NCBI RefSeq assembly: GCF_016545825.1
Contig: NC_052618.1
Location: forward strand, 878,001-942,000
Length of the DNA stretch: 64,000 nt
Reading direction: 5' to 3'
Source of the DNA: Eucalyptus grandis
Lineage: Eukaryota; Streptophyta; Magnoliopsida; Myrtales; Myrtaceae
The notes under the pieces were generated by a model that was not told where the DNA came from, searched no databases, and worked only from the letters and a program-made list of their open reading frames with translations. Positions within the stretch are counted from its first letter, which is position 1. Each line of letters begins with the position of its first letter. The translations under genes were made by a program, and so were the position numbers. Positions 33,921 through 45,588 of this stretch are shown one piece after another.

Positions 33921-34744
33921 GGTGCGTTTGGAAAGATTTTTGGGGAAAGTCTTTGGGGAAATGCAAGGGCCTTTGAGTGAAAGGTGTTTTCCAAAATGCA
34001 AATTGTGTTTGGTAAATTGTATTGTAAAAGTCCATTGTGAAGTACCTTTGAGTAAAATAATGTTTGGAAAAAATAAGAGTTGGCCGGCCAAGAACAAGTA
34101 ATCGTCGGCGAGCAGCAAGCGATTCGGCGAAGGGCGGGCGAGCGGTCTGATACAGGCCGTCCAGTGAAGGTAGGTGGTCCGATGAGAGGCGCGCGACCCT
34201 CTGACGAGGGTCGCGGTGACCAGATCTGCGACCAGATGGGTCGAGTGAAGGTTGCGGCCTCCGTGACACAGATCTAGTGACCAGATCTGGTAGCGACCAG
34301 ATCTATGTCGCGACCTCCATGGAGGTCGCCTGAAGGTCGCGGACGACGACCACATTTGGTCGTGAGTCTCGCGAAGGTTGCGACCTCAACGGAGGTCGCT
34401 TGAAGGTCACACCCTCCGCAGCAACCTCTCGATCTGGGTCACGCGACCCTCGCCGAAGGGTCGTGCGGCCGTGGCAGAGGTCGTGGCGTTGCGGGTTGCG
34501 ACGTTGCGGGCGCCCTTCACCAGCAACCCCTCATGAAGATGAAGATGAATAGTAAACCTCTGCCTTGGGCATGCCAAGAATGCTGAAAGTCCAAGGCAAC
34601 CCCCCACCTGCCTTGGGCTTTTAACCTTGTGAAGGTTGGCATTTGGGGAATGTAAACCCAAAAATAAATGCCAAACGGAATAGCATTTCCCTAAGGATCT
34701 TTAAAGGCCTAATGGGCTTTGTAAAGTGGTTCCCAAACGGAGCC
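33921..34744. mobile_element. Non-autonomous TIR element with a different GC-rich core (824 bp)
   Basis: The left end GGTGCGTTTGGAAA pairs with the right end, reverse-complemented GGCTCCGTTTGGGAA. The empty site is preserved at 24797-24815 (CTCATTTTGTATTG), against CCATTTTA / CCTTTGTATTG around this insert. A 3-bp duplication (TTA/TTT) would fit PIF/Harbinger. The core (34080-34510) repeats GGTCGCGACCTCCATGGAGG and CAGATCTG-type palindromic words. Long open frames on the minus strand are compositional. Confidence 0.7.
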
Positions 34745-35415
34745 TTTGTATTGTTTCGGATTCAGGTAACCTTCTGTAAAAAGTCATTTTGCATATACAT
34801 TTGGTTCACACAAGATTACGTGCGTAGCATCATTCCGATTACCGACAAATATAGCTTATGATCTCTGAATTCTTCAAGTTTTTTTTTTTTAAATAGAAAT
34901 TTTCTTGGAAGTCTAGTTAAGAACGTGATTGTTCTTTTCACATGGCCAACACCTGAATGATCCCTCAGCAATCTCACCTTGCTTTTAGGATCCCTCTCAG
35001 ATCAATGGCCCGTAGACAGTCAACTCAAACATGTGTCTTTCGATTCAGTACTCTCATATTTTGCCAGATACGAACTCAAGAGTGGTAATTCTTGATATGA
35101 CACAGCATTACAAATTCGAAACCGGCACGACCTAACATTGATTAACCTTTTTATTTGTTGAAAAAGACTGACATTGAGACATTTGGGTGGCGATAATGGA
35201 TAATTTAATTGAAAAGTACAAATAAAATGACACAAAATGACGAGAAAACACTATAAAGTAAAAAAAAAAAAATGACAATCGAAATTGGCACAACAAAGAT
35301 ATTAGAAGAAACACACATATTTGTGTATAAATATCAAAAAGATATCTGAGATAACTCTTATTCCATCTAAATTGCAATGAGGTGTTTTACAACATCATCT
35401 TTCTCTCCCATCCAT
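34745..35415. other. SPH-unit flank, no gene
   Basis: 34745-34830 continues the 510-bp unit flank. 35230-35400 is the 3-prime flank of SPH copy 3, with AGATATTAGAAGAAACACACA shared with copy 2. No coding sequence is supported. Confidence 0.45.
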
Positions 35416-35850
35416 TTAGGTGAGAGGTTTTCTCCCCAATTGTCTGGGAGGATTCCATGGAAAACAAATATCAAAGTCTCCGGTGTTCTCGTTGAACCTA
35501 CAAGGACCACTAGGTGAGATCTGCCAAACACACAAAGACAAAGGGCACTTACCTTCATCTCTTGTTTGCACATATATATCAAACCACTTAAATTGACCTG
35601 GCCATGCAAAGCTGCAGAAGAATAATGTATCCTTAAAGATACTGGGTCGAAAGGAGAATCTCCATTTTCTTGTTATTGTTATGTCATGGAATCCGAGATC
35701 ATCATCTTTGGATTTGCAATGGACTGTTAGAGTAGTTTCACCAGGCAAATCGTAACCGATCTCAACTTCTGTCTTGCGCAAAATCGCTCCTGCACAACTA
35801 TTTAGCAATAAAGAACATATAAATATGAGCATAGCTGATGAATTCATCAT
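35416..35850 (-). CDS. S1-type self-incompatibility-like secreted protein (SPH family), copy 3
   Basis: Single-exon gene. The frame opens at 35886, immediately at the TATA-like box (ATATATAAT on the minus strand, about 35886-35894). I therefore start at the MMNSSAML methionine (35850), giving 144 aa. The signal peptide core is MLIFICSLLLNSCAG. Mature landmarks are HCKSKDDDLGFHDIT, FFCSFAWPGQFKWFDIYVQ, LCVWQISPSGPC, DICFPWN and the tail LGRKPLT. Cysteines are conserved, but the usual CxxC spacing is expanded to CPLSLC. This is the copy closest to the family consensus and is probably functional. Confidence 0.88.
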   Translation of the reverse strand: MMNSSAMLIFICSLLLNSCAGAILRKTEVEIGYDLPGETTLTVHCKSKDDDLGFHDITITRKWRFSFRPSIFKDTLFFCSFAWPGQFKWFDIYVQTRDEGKCPLSLCVWQISPSGPCRFNENTGDFDICFPWNPPRQLGRKPLT

Positions 35851-35899
35851 TGTGGATATTGTTGCACTGACATCAACATCACTCAATTATATATGGACG

Positions 35900-36789
35900 A
35901 AGAATGAAGGATATAGGACTTTGCCAACTTGCCACAACCATATTACCTTTTTCTCTTTTTGTTCCCTTTTTTGAAAAAAAAAAAACTTTGGGATAAGAAT
36001 TGCCCATGAATTAGCTCCAAATCAAGTAAAATATCATGTCTATAGCTGGAAAGAAGACGGAGACCACTTTGTTGTAGCTGTAGTCCAGAAAAGAAACAAT
36101 CACACTTTGCAGGTGCCATCTATACAGTAGTGTTTTTTTTATTTTATTTTTTACCATGAAATGCTAGGCAATACTAGACATATTAAAAACTTTTACTCCC
36201 ATGATGTATCAAAACTTGAAGGGGATTTATGGGGGGAAACGTGGCATTGATAAACAGAATTTGATTGTTTAAACGCCAAAAGGAACCATTGCACAAACTC
36301 ATTTTTTATTTTCTGAAAAATTTTGACATAAACGATGCTTAATAAATTAACTTTTATGGTAGTTCTTAAAATCTCTAAGGGTTATTGGTAAGTTCTATGC
36401 CAAATTTTTGGCAACTAAGGAATCCAGCTGCGATTTGGCTAGATACCAAAAAGAGGGAAAGAGAAGTGACATAAGGAAGTTGTCACGCACCTCTCAAGAT
36501 TTGCTATCAATCCTTTTGTGTCGTTTTGTGATTCAGGTAACCTTTTGTAGAAAATCATTTTATATACACATTTGGAAAAATCATTTTATATACACATTTG
36601 GCTTACAAAAATTGGGTGCACATGAAACATTAGAATCGCTTACCAAGAGGATCATATACTATTTGTGATAGAACGTATTAGTTCTTATTTAGTCTTAATT
36701 TTGAGTACGTTTGATGATCCCCATGCATAAGAAAATATAATTTCCAATTGCTTTATTAAAATAAAGATTATATTCACATATATACATTA
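35900..36789. other. SPH-unit flank, no gene
   Basis: It aligns by eye with 24440-25000 and 33590-33900: TGATGTATCAAAACTT, TAGATACCAAAAAGAGGGAAAG, a GTAACCTTTTGTAGAAA phrase. A 34-bp stretch, AAAATCATTTTATATACACATTTGG-like, is repeated in direct tandem at 36551-36600. No gene. Confidence 0.5.
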
Positions 36790-36799
36790 ATTGCACTAT

Positions 36800-37129
36800 G
36801 GGAACTTGTCTAATAAGTCATAAATGTATCATGCAAATGTTAATCATTTCTAAACGTATCAATTTTGTTGATCGACTTCTAAATCTTTGTGTGAAATTCT
36901 AACATAATTCTTCTAGCTAATTTTCACCGAAAATCGCTGACGTGATAATGTATTACGTAGGACAATGGCGATGACTGAATCATCACAACATGGATTTCTA
37001 GCAAAAATTGACTTAAAGGACTACATTGGAATTTCACATAAAGATTTAAGATCAATTGGCAAAATGAAAAAGCTTATGATTAAATTGATATTGATACAAT
37101 ATGTTTAGGAATGATTGGGTGGTTTTCTC
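36800..37129. mobile_element. Small MULE-like MITE (330 bp) with 10-bp target duplication
   Basis: ATTGCACTAT occurs at 36790-36799 and again at 37130-37139, precisely where other SPH units have one continuous CATTGCATTATAGAGTGC phrase. The insert ends with TTGATACAATATGTTTAGGA, related to the ATACAATAGGTTTAGGACTT ends of other elements here. A 9-10-bp duplication fits Mutator-like elements. Confidence 0.7.
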
Positions 37130-37305
37130 ATTGCACTATATAGTGCAAAATTTATTTTTGATTAGTCTATAGTACACTATAAACCTAAAAATATGACAAA
37201 GTTATGTTATTTTGATAGGTCAACATATGAAAAGTCAAATTGCTTGAATCGATAGGTATGTATCCACTAGTAGTTTCTTATACAATCGATGGCAGAAGAA
37301 TACTA

Positions 37306-37821
37306 AAAGTGTTAAAAGTTATGTACAACGCTCACTTTAGTGTCAAAAGTTTCCGTCAAATGACTTAAATGCCCATATAAGAGAAAACGATCAATTTAAG
37401 CACCAATGATGAGAAATTATGGCAAAAAATTCTTATAATTAGAAATTTTATATGACTTGGCATATTGTTTAAAAAATCCAATCTGTATGGCATTTATGTA
37501 TGGCATGCTTAGCATTAAAGTAATCGATTTTAATAATGACTAGCACTAAAGTAATCACTTTAAACAAAATCTAGCACTCAAATAATCACTATTTACAACT
37601 TTTTGGCAACATCGTTTAGAGGTTATATACTAACTAGGCACGTAGGCAAGCCACGTGAGACTAAGAAATTAATAAAATATTGCAACGTCAGATTTCTAGC
37701 GACTTGGATTGAAGTTGGCACATAAGTGATTATTTATAATAAAAAAAAAGTGACACTTAAGTGGTCCAAAAAAAAAATTTTGCAGTAAAGTGAGCGTTGT
37801 TCATAACTTGTGACACTCTTA
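37306..37821. mobile_element. TIR element (about 516 bp), same family as 31141-32160
   Basis: The left end contains GTTATGTACAACGCTCACTTTAG. The right end, reverse-complemented, contains GTTATGAACAACGCTCACTTTAC: long terminal inverted repeats (about 40 bp with few mismatches). The interior is AT-rich and non-coding. The flanking duplication is unclear. Confidence 0.65.
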
Positions 37822-38549
37822 GAACATGCATAATAACTATTCTATTTCTATTCAATCACTATTTTTCTATTCTAGACTTGTTTCTAGAATAAAAAACTGT
37901 TTAGCAATGCAATTTCATTTTTCTATTTCCCAAACAAATTTTTAGTCCACAAATAAGTTCGAAACAAACATAGAGAAGTGGAACAAAAATGAGAAATAAA
38001 AAAATCTCATTATCATTTGTCCTTACTACTATCCAAGCTCCCACCCACCACTACCACTCCCCATTCACCGCCCCCCATCACCATCGCCGATTGTTGTCCA
38101 CCACTAGTCACCGCCTTCCACTGGCGGCCACTGGTCATCAAGTGTCATCATCTATAGTTGCCATCTATTGGTCACCACCACTACCTTCGCCCCTCACCAT
38201 CCACCGCTGCCTAGGAGAAAGAAATTTTATATCGTTATCAAATGAAGAATAAAAATTTTGTATTGTTATCAAAAGCGTATTCCGCTCAAAAACCCATGCA
38301 ATAATAGAAATAAAAAAAAATCAATTTATGTTCCATAAATCAATTTATGATCAAAATGATTATCATTTGCACTCCTAATTCCTCCTTACAATCGATAGAT
38401 TTGCTTACGATTAAGTTGATTACAATTCACCCAATAGATGCATGTTGCTAGGATCTCGAATAGGATAGAATGAAATTAATTTTAATGAAACACATAAAAA
38501 AATCAAGTGAAAGAGGAAATCTTGGATGGATGCTTATGGAAGTTGGGAT
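37822..38549. other. Intergenic, nothing definite
   Basis: AT-rich ends around a C-rich, CACCAC-repeating middle (38040-38215). The open frame 37989-38252 is low-complexity (His/Pro/Ser) and unsupported. Confidence 0.3.
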
Positions 38550-38915
38550 AATTGTCAAAAAATCCCTAAAGTTATTTTATAATAGCTAATTTAATTATAA
38601 ACATTTTAATATGACCAATTTAGCCTTAAACTAGTTAACAACTTTCCAATGATGCCAAAATTAGCTGGAATAAGTGACCTGACATTCTAGTAAAGAGTAA
38701 CCATATACATGGCCAAATAGCACTAGCATAGATGATTTTTGCAATTTTTTAGAATCTTCTCAATTATAGAAATTTTTAGAATTGTCCATGTCGACAAATT
38801 CAAATCGAAACGTTGGAAAATTATGAAAATATTTAGAATTAAATTGGTCAAATTCAAAAGGTGAGGATTGAATTGTCATCACATAATAGTTGTAAGACTT
38901 TTTGGACAATTTTTC
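38550..38915. mobile_element. Probable MITE of the GTCCAAAAAGTC-ended family
   Basis: The left end ATAATTGTCAAAAAATCC pairs with the right end, reverse-complemented GAAAAATTGTCCAAAAAGTC. Similar ends occur at 44255-44290, 46735-47295, 48215-48245 and 51015-51620. The candidate 9-bp duplication matches only 6 of 9 positions, so the limits are approximate. Confidence 0.5.
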
Positions 38916-41119
38916 TTATAATAGTCCAAGCTTTGCATACTCTATCGAAGCTCTAAAATAGCCTCATATGGTTTAAATCCACTAGTTTTACAATTTTTAT
39001 ATTTTGGCTTTCATTGGTAGAACTTGTTCACTGAATTAAGAATTTCTATCAGCGTCATAGAACGAAATTTTTATCTTTCAATACATATCATTAGGGTCTC
39101 GAATCTGAATGGGTTGGATCCAAATTCCAAAATTGGTATTCGAATATTTAGCTGTTACATTTTCTTTTCACTATCATTAGAGGGCAATTGTGACATCCCA
39201 GATTTTCAACATTGTTTTCTACTTAATAAATCGGGCATTTCATTGACACGCCTATAGGCCTGTTCTCAGAGCTGATCACTCTTAAGATAACTAAACTATC
39301 TGGGAAAGCTATTAAAAAATTTTAATGCAATAGACTTGAGAATTCGACCAAGAATCGGTTTCTCGACCGTGCTTATCTTTAGAGGCCATTACGGCATAAT
39401 TAAAAATCAATTTGAGATCAAAGATAGGCCTGTTCGACTGAAATGTGTGGCTAATCGTGGGTGACACCACTAAATTGAAAAATTCTTGTCGACCGGCACT
39501 AAACGGAATTTCTTATTATTTTGGTACCCTGTGTCCGTAATTGAATTCTCGAGATTTTCACGACAATTGAGAGTTGTCAATGTGTCAAGTGGGTTCATTG
39601 TGGCTCAAAAAAAAATTGACCATGGGTCATTTGCATCAAAAGTTTCTGAAAACTACCCGGTAGCCTAGGTCACGCTAAAAACGCGTCGAATGGAAATTTA
39701 CTTTGAATTCGAGTCCGAAGATTCCGTCATGTCATAATAAATTCTAAAAATATTGACTCAATCTTAGAAAATTTTTCTGAAATCTGAGACTTTTTGGGAA
39801 AAAGTCGTCCTAGAGCCGTTTTTGTTTGGAAAAAGGCTGGGATCATTTTTTATCGCGCAATGGGGATGCAAGGTAGATCAATTGATAAGGAAAAATATCA
39901 GTTTGATAATTGAAATACTAATTGGATTTATTGAGGCCAAATTGGATTGATTTGAGAAGGAACAAGTGTCCAATTGAAGCAATTCCCTTGCAAATTCGTA
40001 ACTTCCCCCATGCCTAGCCAAAATGGACTACTTCGAGAGTTGTGAGGAGTGCTTGGGTGGAGGAATGGCAGCCAAGGAACCACACTTGGCTGAGAATGGT
40101 CAAGGGAGGCAAACTTGTGGAAAATAAGCTTGGTAGGCCCCATCTTGCCTCTTATCACCTCCCTCTCTCTCTCAACCAACGACCACTCCTTCCTCCCCCT
40201 CTCTTGTTGTTGTTCGACCACCATAGCCGCTGAAGAAGTCGCCAGAGCAAGCCAACCAACCGCCATGAGCCGCACGACGCCACCATGACCACCGAACCAC
40301 ACGAGTAGCGCCGCCATTACCCCGCACCAGCTCGCATGATCCCAACCCCCAGCCGCACCTCTCACTGTCCAGCAGGCTCAACAGGAGCTATCCTTCGTCG
40401 TTCCGCTGCCAATAAGCCTCCGCCAAGGCTCGGTTTGGCCCTTGCACTTTTCCTCGATCAATCCCCACCCTAAACCGAAATTGTGGCTTTTTGTTTCAGC
40501 AAGAACAAAACAGAAAGTTTGTGGGTTTCTAGTAAGGTGTTGGGCTTATTTTGAGGTGGTTCCGAGCCTCGAAACCTAGGCCCGCTTTGAGAAGAATCGA
40601 CCATCGCGTCATTCCCATCGGTTTGATCTAACCCGTTCATTAAACAAGTGAGTTTTACTCACTAATTCTTATTTAGTTTGCTAATGATGTTTAGGGATTG
40701 ATTAGATTTAATTAAGTGCGATTAAATGGATAGATTAGAGTAGATTAGTTAATTTAATTATCTGTTAATGCATGTTAGGTAAATGATTAGTGCTATTAGC
40801 TAGTGAATAGTTTCTATTATTTATTGAACGAGTCTCGGGAATTTTCCGAGTTTGTTTCAGCATCCAATTAGGCATTACGGGCATAAATTGGATTTATTGC
40901 TATTTATTTAATATTTTTGTAATTAATTAATTAATTATTATTTTTCGGAAATTAGGCTGGGATAGTCGACGATCGGAATTTCGTGCTGATCGCAGTGGTG
41001 ATCTCTGTTTATGGATAATTTTGGTAATGTGCAAATTGAGTAATATTGTGTGGATGGGTATTTTATTCCAAAAATGGATAATTTTGGTAATTAAATGGGA
41101 AATTGATTATGCAATATAT

Positions 41120-41420
41120 TATGCCGGCTCGACGACTAAGAATGTCATCTCAGAGAAAGGCGTTATAGTATGTTGGCTCAATGACTAAGGATGTCATCTC
41201 GGAGAAAGACATGGTATTATATCGGCTTGATAATTCAATATGTCACCTCGAAGAATACACAGGGGCTTGGTGACTAGGAATATCATCTTGGAGAATGCGC
41301 GTGAGCTCGGTGACTAGGAATATCACCTTGGAGAATGCACATGAGCTCGATGACTAGATATGTCATCTCAGAGAATGCACGTGGGCTTAATGATTAGATA
41401 TATCAATTTGAGAATGGATA
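41120..41420 (+). repeat. Minisatellite in the solo LTR
   Basis: Variants of GGCTCGGTGACTAGGAATATCA followed by CCTTGGAGAATGCAC repeat about six to seven times in units of roughly 45-60 bp. Confidence 0.7.
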
Positions 41421-41920
41421 GTATTGGCTAGAATGACCGGGGAACAGTATAATTAATATGTAATTGACTAGGTTGATTGATCGATGCTTCAATCTGTGAT
41501 GATTGATGGGGTGTCTATTGAACTGTATTGAATTGCGGGTGGAATCCAAGGCTAAGATAAGTCCTTTGACTCGTGTTATGCTTAGGCAACCTCTAAAGTG
41601 TATTGGCCTACTAATCGAGTCTTAAGGGGTAGAACTCGCTGAGACCTTGTCTCATTAATTATTGTATAACCATTTCGGACCCCTAGATGATAGCACCTTT
41701 ACCTCATCGTCCTCCCATGCATTTTGGTATACTCAAAGAAATTACCGAGATAGGGTACCACTTCTCAATACACCCCCACCCGGAAAGTCTAGAGTATGTT
41801 TTGGTAAAGTCAACTATCTAGGTCGATGTGGGCAAAGACACCTTGGTGCCCCAGGAGTATAGATCGGGACATCATCACTACCATGATAGGTGAAGCGAGG
41901 GTCCCATATCGAAGGGTAAT

Positions 41921-42208
41921 GTGCCTCTGTTTGTCTTAGAGGAGGCATTCGGAGAAGGGACTGCAGATCCCAAGGACGGAGCGGTGACCGATGCCAAAGA
42001 CCCTAAACTCGAGAGTGACCCTAACACTCCAATGCACTCGAGTGTGGATTCCACTGGAAGCGATGTGGAAGGAGAGTTAGTTGAGGATGAGGAGTACTTA
42101 GAGGAATCGGATGAGGAAGAGCCTGAAGAGGACCCTGAAGAAGAAACTGAAGATGAGTCAAAGGAGGATCCCGAGGATGATCCAGAGTACGATCCGGATG
42201 AAAATTAA
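41921..42208 (+). other. Acidic open frame inside the solo LTR
   Basis: 95 codons. The second half is almost all Glu/Asp/Pro (EEDPEEETEDESKEDPEDD-like). No domain is recognisable and the frame is not kept in the inverted relative at 26.2 kb, where only a short acidic stretch can be read. I treat it as repeat-derived. A reader should not take it as a gene without transcript support. Confidence 0.3.
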
Positions 42209-42512
42209 GATCCCACCCTGTTTTGCAAACTCTAAGTTGTGATCTAATGTGTGATAGATCAAACTTTAGTGAATAGTATTGTAGTATATATGCTATGTGG
42301 TTTGCATTATATAAAAGTATGGTTGTGGTTTTTCATGTTCGAAAAATATGGCCCTACTTTTCTATCTCAATTGTTTTATTGTCTGGGAATTATTTTATAT
42401 ACTTCTGCATGCGTATTAAAAAGAAAAGGTTGGCAATGCGTCTTGAGATGTTGCTATTAATCGACCAGGTGAGGGATGGGTGCGTGCCTGAGAATCAGGG
42501 CGTGACAGCAAT

Positions 42513-42924
42513 CAACTCTCTTGGATGTTTAAATGTATCATCCTAGTCGCTAGCTAACTAAAGAATCATGTATACAGGATAATATTTCAATTACTTTTGG
42601 TTGTAGACTAGTCAATCAACCACCTATTAAATGACATCATGCTCGTCGGATTCCTGTTGTTCTCGAGCTTCTTTTAACCCATCATCATCATCATCATCAT
42701 CATCATATAATTCTTGCTTCGCATCTTATGTTTCAATTTAATTCAAGTTTTAAATATCACGTATCTATCAAGCGAATCTAAAAATTAATCATAAGTGAGT
42801 CTACCGGTTCCCCATTTAATCTATCGATTCGTTATTGGCATTATCGATTTATATGTTATTATACTTTACCCATCAAATGGAATAGGTTTTCTCCTATTCA
42901 ACTCTAATTAGTATAATATTTTTT
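42513..42924. other. SPH-unit flank with an ATC microsatellite
   Basis: 42580-42910 is a third copy of the flank seen at 9300 and 14200. It carries an (ATC)n run at 42681-42706. No gene. Confidence 0.5.
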
Positions 42925-43664
42925 GGGCCTAATTCCATAAGTAGATTAAAAAAAAAAAAAACCCAAATTTTAAGTTTAATTCCAACTCTACCCCCAACTT
43001 TTTTTTTTCTCTCAAGAAAATCCTCTAACTTATACTCAAGTACCAAATCCGTCCTCTATTAACCTTCCATCCAACGTTACCTACATGGCGGTTTCATGTC
43101 AGCCCTCCACAAGCTAGTGAGGCATTTAATCACTATTTTCCATTGTCTTCCTTCTCAAGCCACATCTCATCCGCAACCGCCCACAATCCCTTAGCCCCGG
43201 TTTGACCTTTATCACTGCTCCGCCATTTGCGGAAACCACTTCGCGGCCGCCGTCTGTCGCCCCAATCATCCTGGTGTGCTTCTACCTAGACTCTCCTGTC
43301 GACCTCGACTTTTCACCATTTCTCTATCTGCAATGCCACCGGCGGTCAACGGAGTATGACGATGAGGGTCATCACAGAGTGTGACGGTGGAGCGATGGAG
43401 ATGGAGAGGTTGAAGATGATGAATAGTAAGAGAAGGGAGTGTCAAGAAGCTATGTCTGTCATCGTTTGACGCCTTTGCCGCTGCGCCAAAGGTTGCTTTG
43501 TCCCGCGCTGCTTTACATGTAGATGCATGGAAAGGCAGGGCACATTTGGGAGTCGAATAATGACTGGATGTTTTTCTTGGGAAAAAGAGTTTGGAGTGGA
43601 ATTGAAATTAAATCTAAAGTTTTGAGTTCTTTATCTTATTTTATTTTTAATATGGAATTAGACC
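42925..43664. mobile_element. Non-autonomous TIR element (about 740 bp)
   Basis: The left end GGGCCTAATTCCAT pairs with the right end, reverse-complemented GGTCTAATTCCAT. The paralogous flank at 14510-14545 runs straight through, so the site was empty there. The middle (43080-43540) is more GC-rich, with CGCCGT-type words. No transposase. Exact target duplication unclear (T-rich site). Confidence 0.6.
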
Positions 43665-44298
43665 ATTCTTTTTGTAGCTTCTGAATGATATGGATGATAA
43701 TTTGTAAATTACCAACCGATTGTAAATGATATGGCAGTTAACCTTTCCATTTTGCCTATAAATTGTAATATATATGTTATTATGGTAGTAGGAACATTAT
43801 ATGATCCGGAAGTACTCAACAACAATAAGATGTTCACACCCAAACACAATAAAATCATGTATTGCCGCATTACCTACTTTGAATTGCCACATTACTCATG
43901 AGAGAGACGTGGGCGAATTGTTGATTTGTTCTGACCATCGGGATTATGACATTTTACAAGTGTATCGAATTAAGTATAATTAGTATAGCTTAAATCCAGT
44001 ATAATATCTTGTGTACAAGTCAATTAAAGAAGAGAAGGGGAAAACAACTTTGTTATAGCTATTGTCTAGAAAATGAATCAATTACACTTCGTAGATGCCA
44101 CGTACTCACTAATCTTTTTCATTTTAATCATAAAATGGCAGGCAATGCTCGAAATATGGAGAACTTATACTAGCATGATGTATTGAAACTTTAAGGGATT
44201 TTTTTCAGATAAAAAAAAAAAGTGAGATTGATATGCCATCGGAGAGGCAAAAAGACATTGGAAAAATTGTCTAAAAAGTCCTAAATCTATTGCACATT
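43665..44298. other. SPH-unit flank, no gene
   Basis: It continues the flank (GATGATAATTTGTAAATTACC, TTGTTATAGCTATTGTCTAG) and ends in a piece of the GTCTAAAAAGTCCTAAATC-ended MITE family at about 44255-44290. No coding sequence. Confidence 0.45.
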
Positions 44299-45588
44299 TA
44301 TAAATACAATTTTAATATGAGTTGGCATATCTTTTAAAAATCCAATCCACACGGAAATGGAAAATGACATTGCACGAGCCAATATGATTGGCTTGCCGAA
44401 AATGATGTTGCACGACTCCTAGGAGCACAAACGACTTCAATCCACCATCAATTTCCTTCTCCGACTCTCGGTCCGCCGGTGGCCACCATCGATCCACCAT
44501 CTCCGGCCACAACAGCTATGTATGTTCAGAGCAAAAGACAGAGTATCAGAAAGGAAGGACTCAGAAATCTCCGAACAGCCACAAAAATCTCTCATGAATA
44601 ATCGATTTTCAGAGGCTTCTCCCATCTTCATCCCCTCTCCGTCGCACCATCCCCGGCCACCGGAAGCCACTGCTCATCCACCGTCGCCAACCACCACAGG
44701 TTACAGCATAGACCAGAGCACATTTATATACATACAGAGCTCAGCATGAATTTCCACTCCCGGAGCGATTTCTCTCGTTCACTCTTTGCCCTGTTTCTTG
44801 GTCTCCATTGGCGAAGTGCTCAAACCTCGGTCAACACTGCCTCCTTCAACGATTCCAGTCAACAATGTTGCTCTTGGGATCTCCCCACTCAGATCTGATC
44901 ATCATCTCCTTACCGGAGATTTGGGAATTTCATTGAATTGGCAAATTAGGATTTAGAGATTTGGGATTGAGACATTTTTGTTTGCATTACATCGCACAGC
45001 TTTATATAAGTTTGCCCGATGTGGCTCAGCTTTCTTTTTGTTTTCCACTCCTTCTTTACCTTTATCTTTATTGTTGATTGGTTAATTTTATTGCCTTAGT
45101 GCGATGCTTCGCCTTATAGATTTGCATAGGCAAAAGGACAAAAGGTTGCATCAGACAATCTTTTTTTAAAAGAGAAAATGTACCGATAACGGGTGTTTGG
45201 TAAAACTAGCATAACTTAATCTCCAAACGAGAAATATGTGATTTATAAGGAAGGGCAATCTCCGGCCTCTTACTCGCCCCCTTAATTGACCTAGAATATG
45301 ATAGAGGCGACTTGGCAGAGTGTTCGTAGGGCATAAGCATCACCTCGTAAGAGGGTTATTCACTCCTAGACAGTAAACCATTAGCCTCCGGGATTCACTT
45401 GTGACGACTATAAGGAAAAAAGAAAAGATACCGATCAAAAGTGAACTGATGAGGATATTAGGAGAAACAAACAACATTGGGGAGTATATTGATTAAAAAA
45501 AAAAAGTGAGATGATTCTTATTTTATCTTAATTGTGATGTATAAGTTCACCACATTATTTTTTCATACCATACATTTACGGGAGAGGT

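Larger units (their letters stand above)
39189..42507 (+). mobile_element. Long (3.3 kb) solo LTR, or LTR-only element
   Basis: It starts TGTGACATCCC and ends GGGCGTGACA, so it has TG...CA ends in a short inverted repeat. A perfect 5-bp duplication GCAAT flanks it (39184-39188 and 42508-42512), as LTR integrases produce. No second LTR, PBS or pol is present nearby, so a solo LTR left by recombination is the simplest reading. It contains a CT-rich/GC-rich region (40150-40400), a minisatellite (41120-41420) and an acidic open frame (41921-42208). A truncated relative lies inverted at 26110-28990. The length suggests a Gypsy-type family, but no coding domain confirms that. Confidence 0.75.

Noticed and set aside
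33784..34355. Minus-strand open frames of 145 and 161 codons
   Set aside because: They span the end and core of a TIR insertion whose empty site exists elsewhere in the window; composition artefact.
43202..43384. Proline-rich 60-codon frame
   Set aside because: Lies within a TIR element and has no recognisable domain or splice context.
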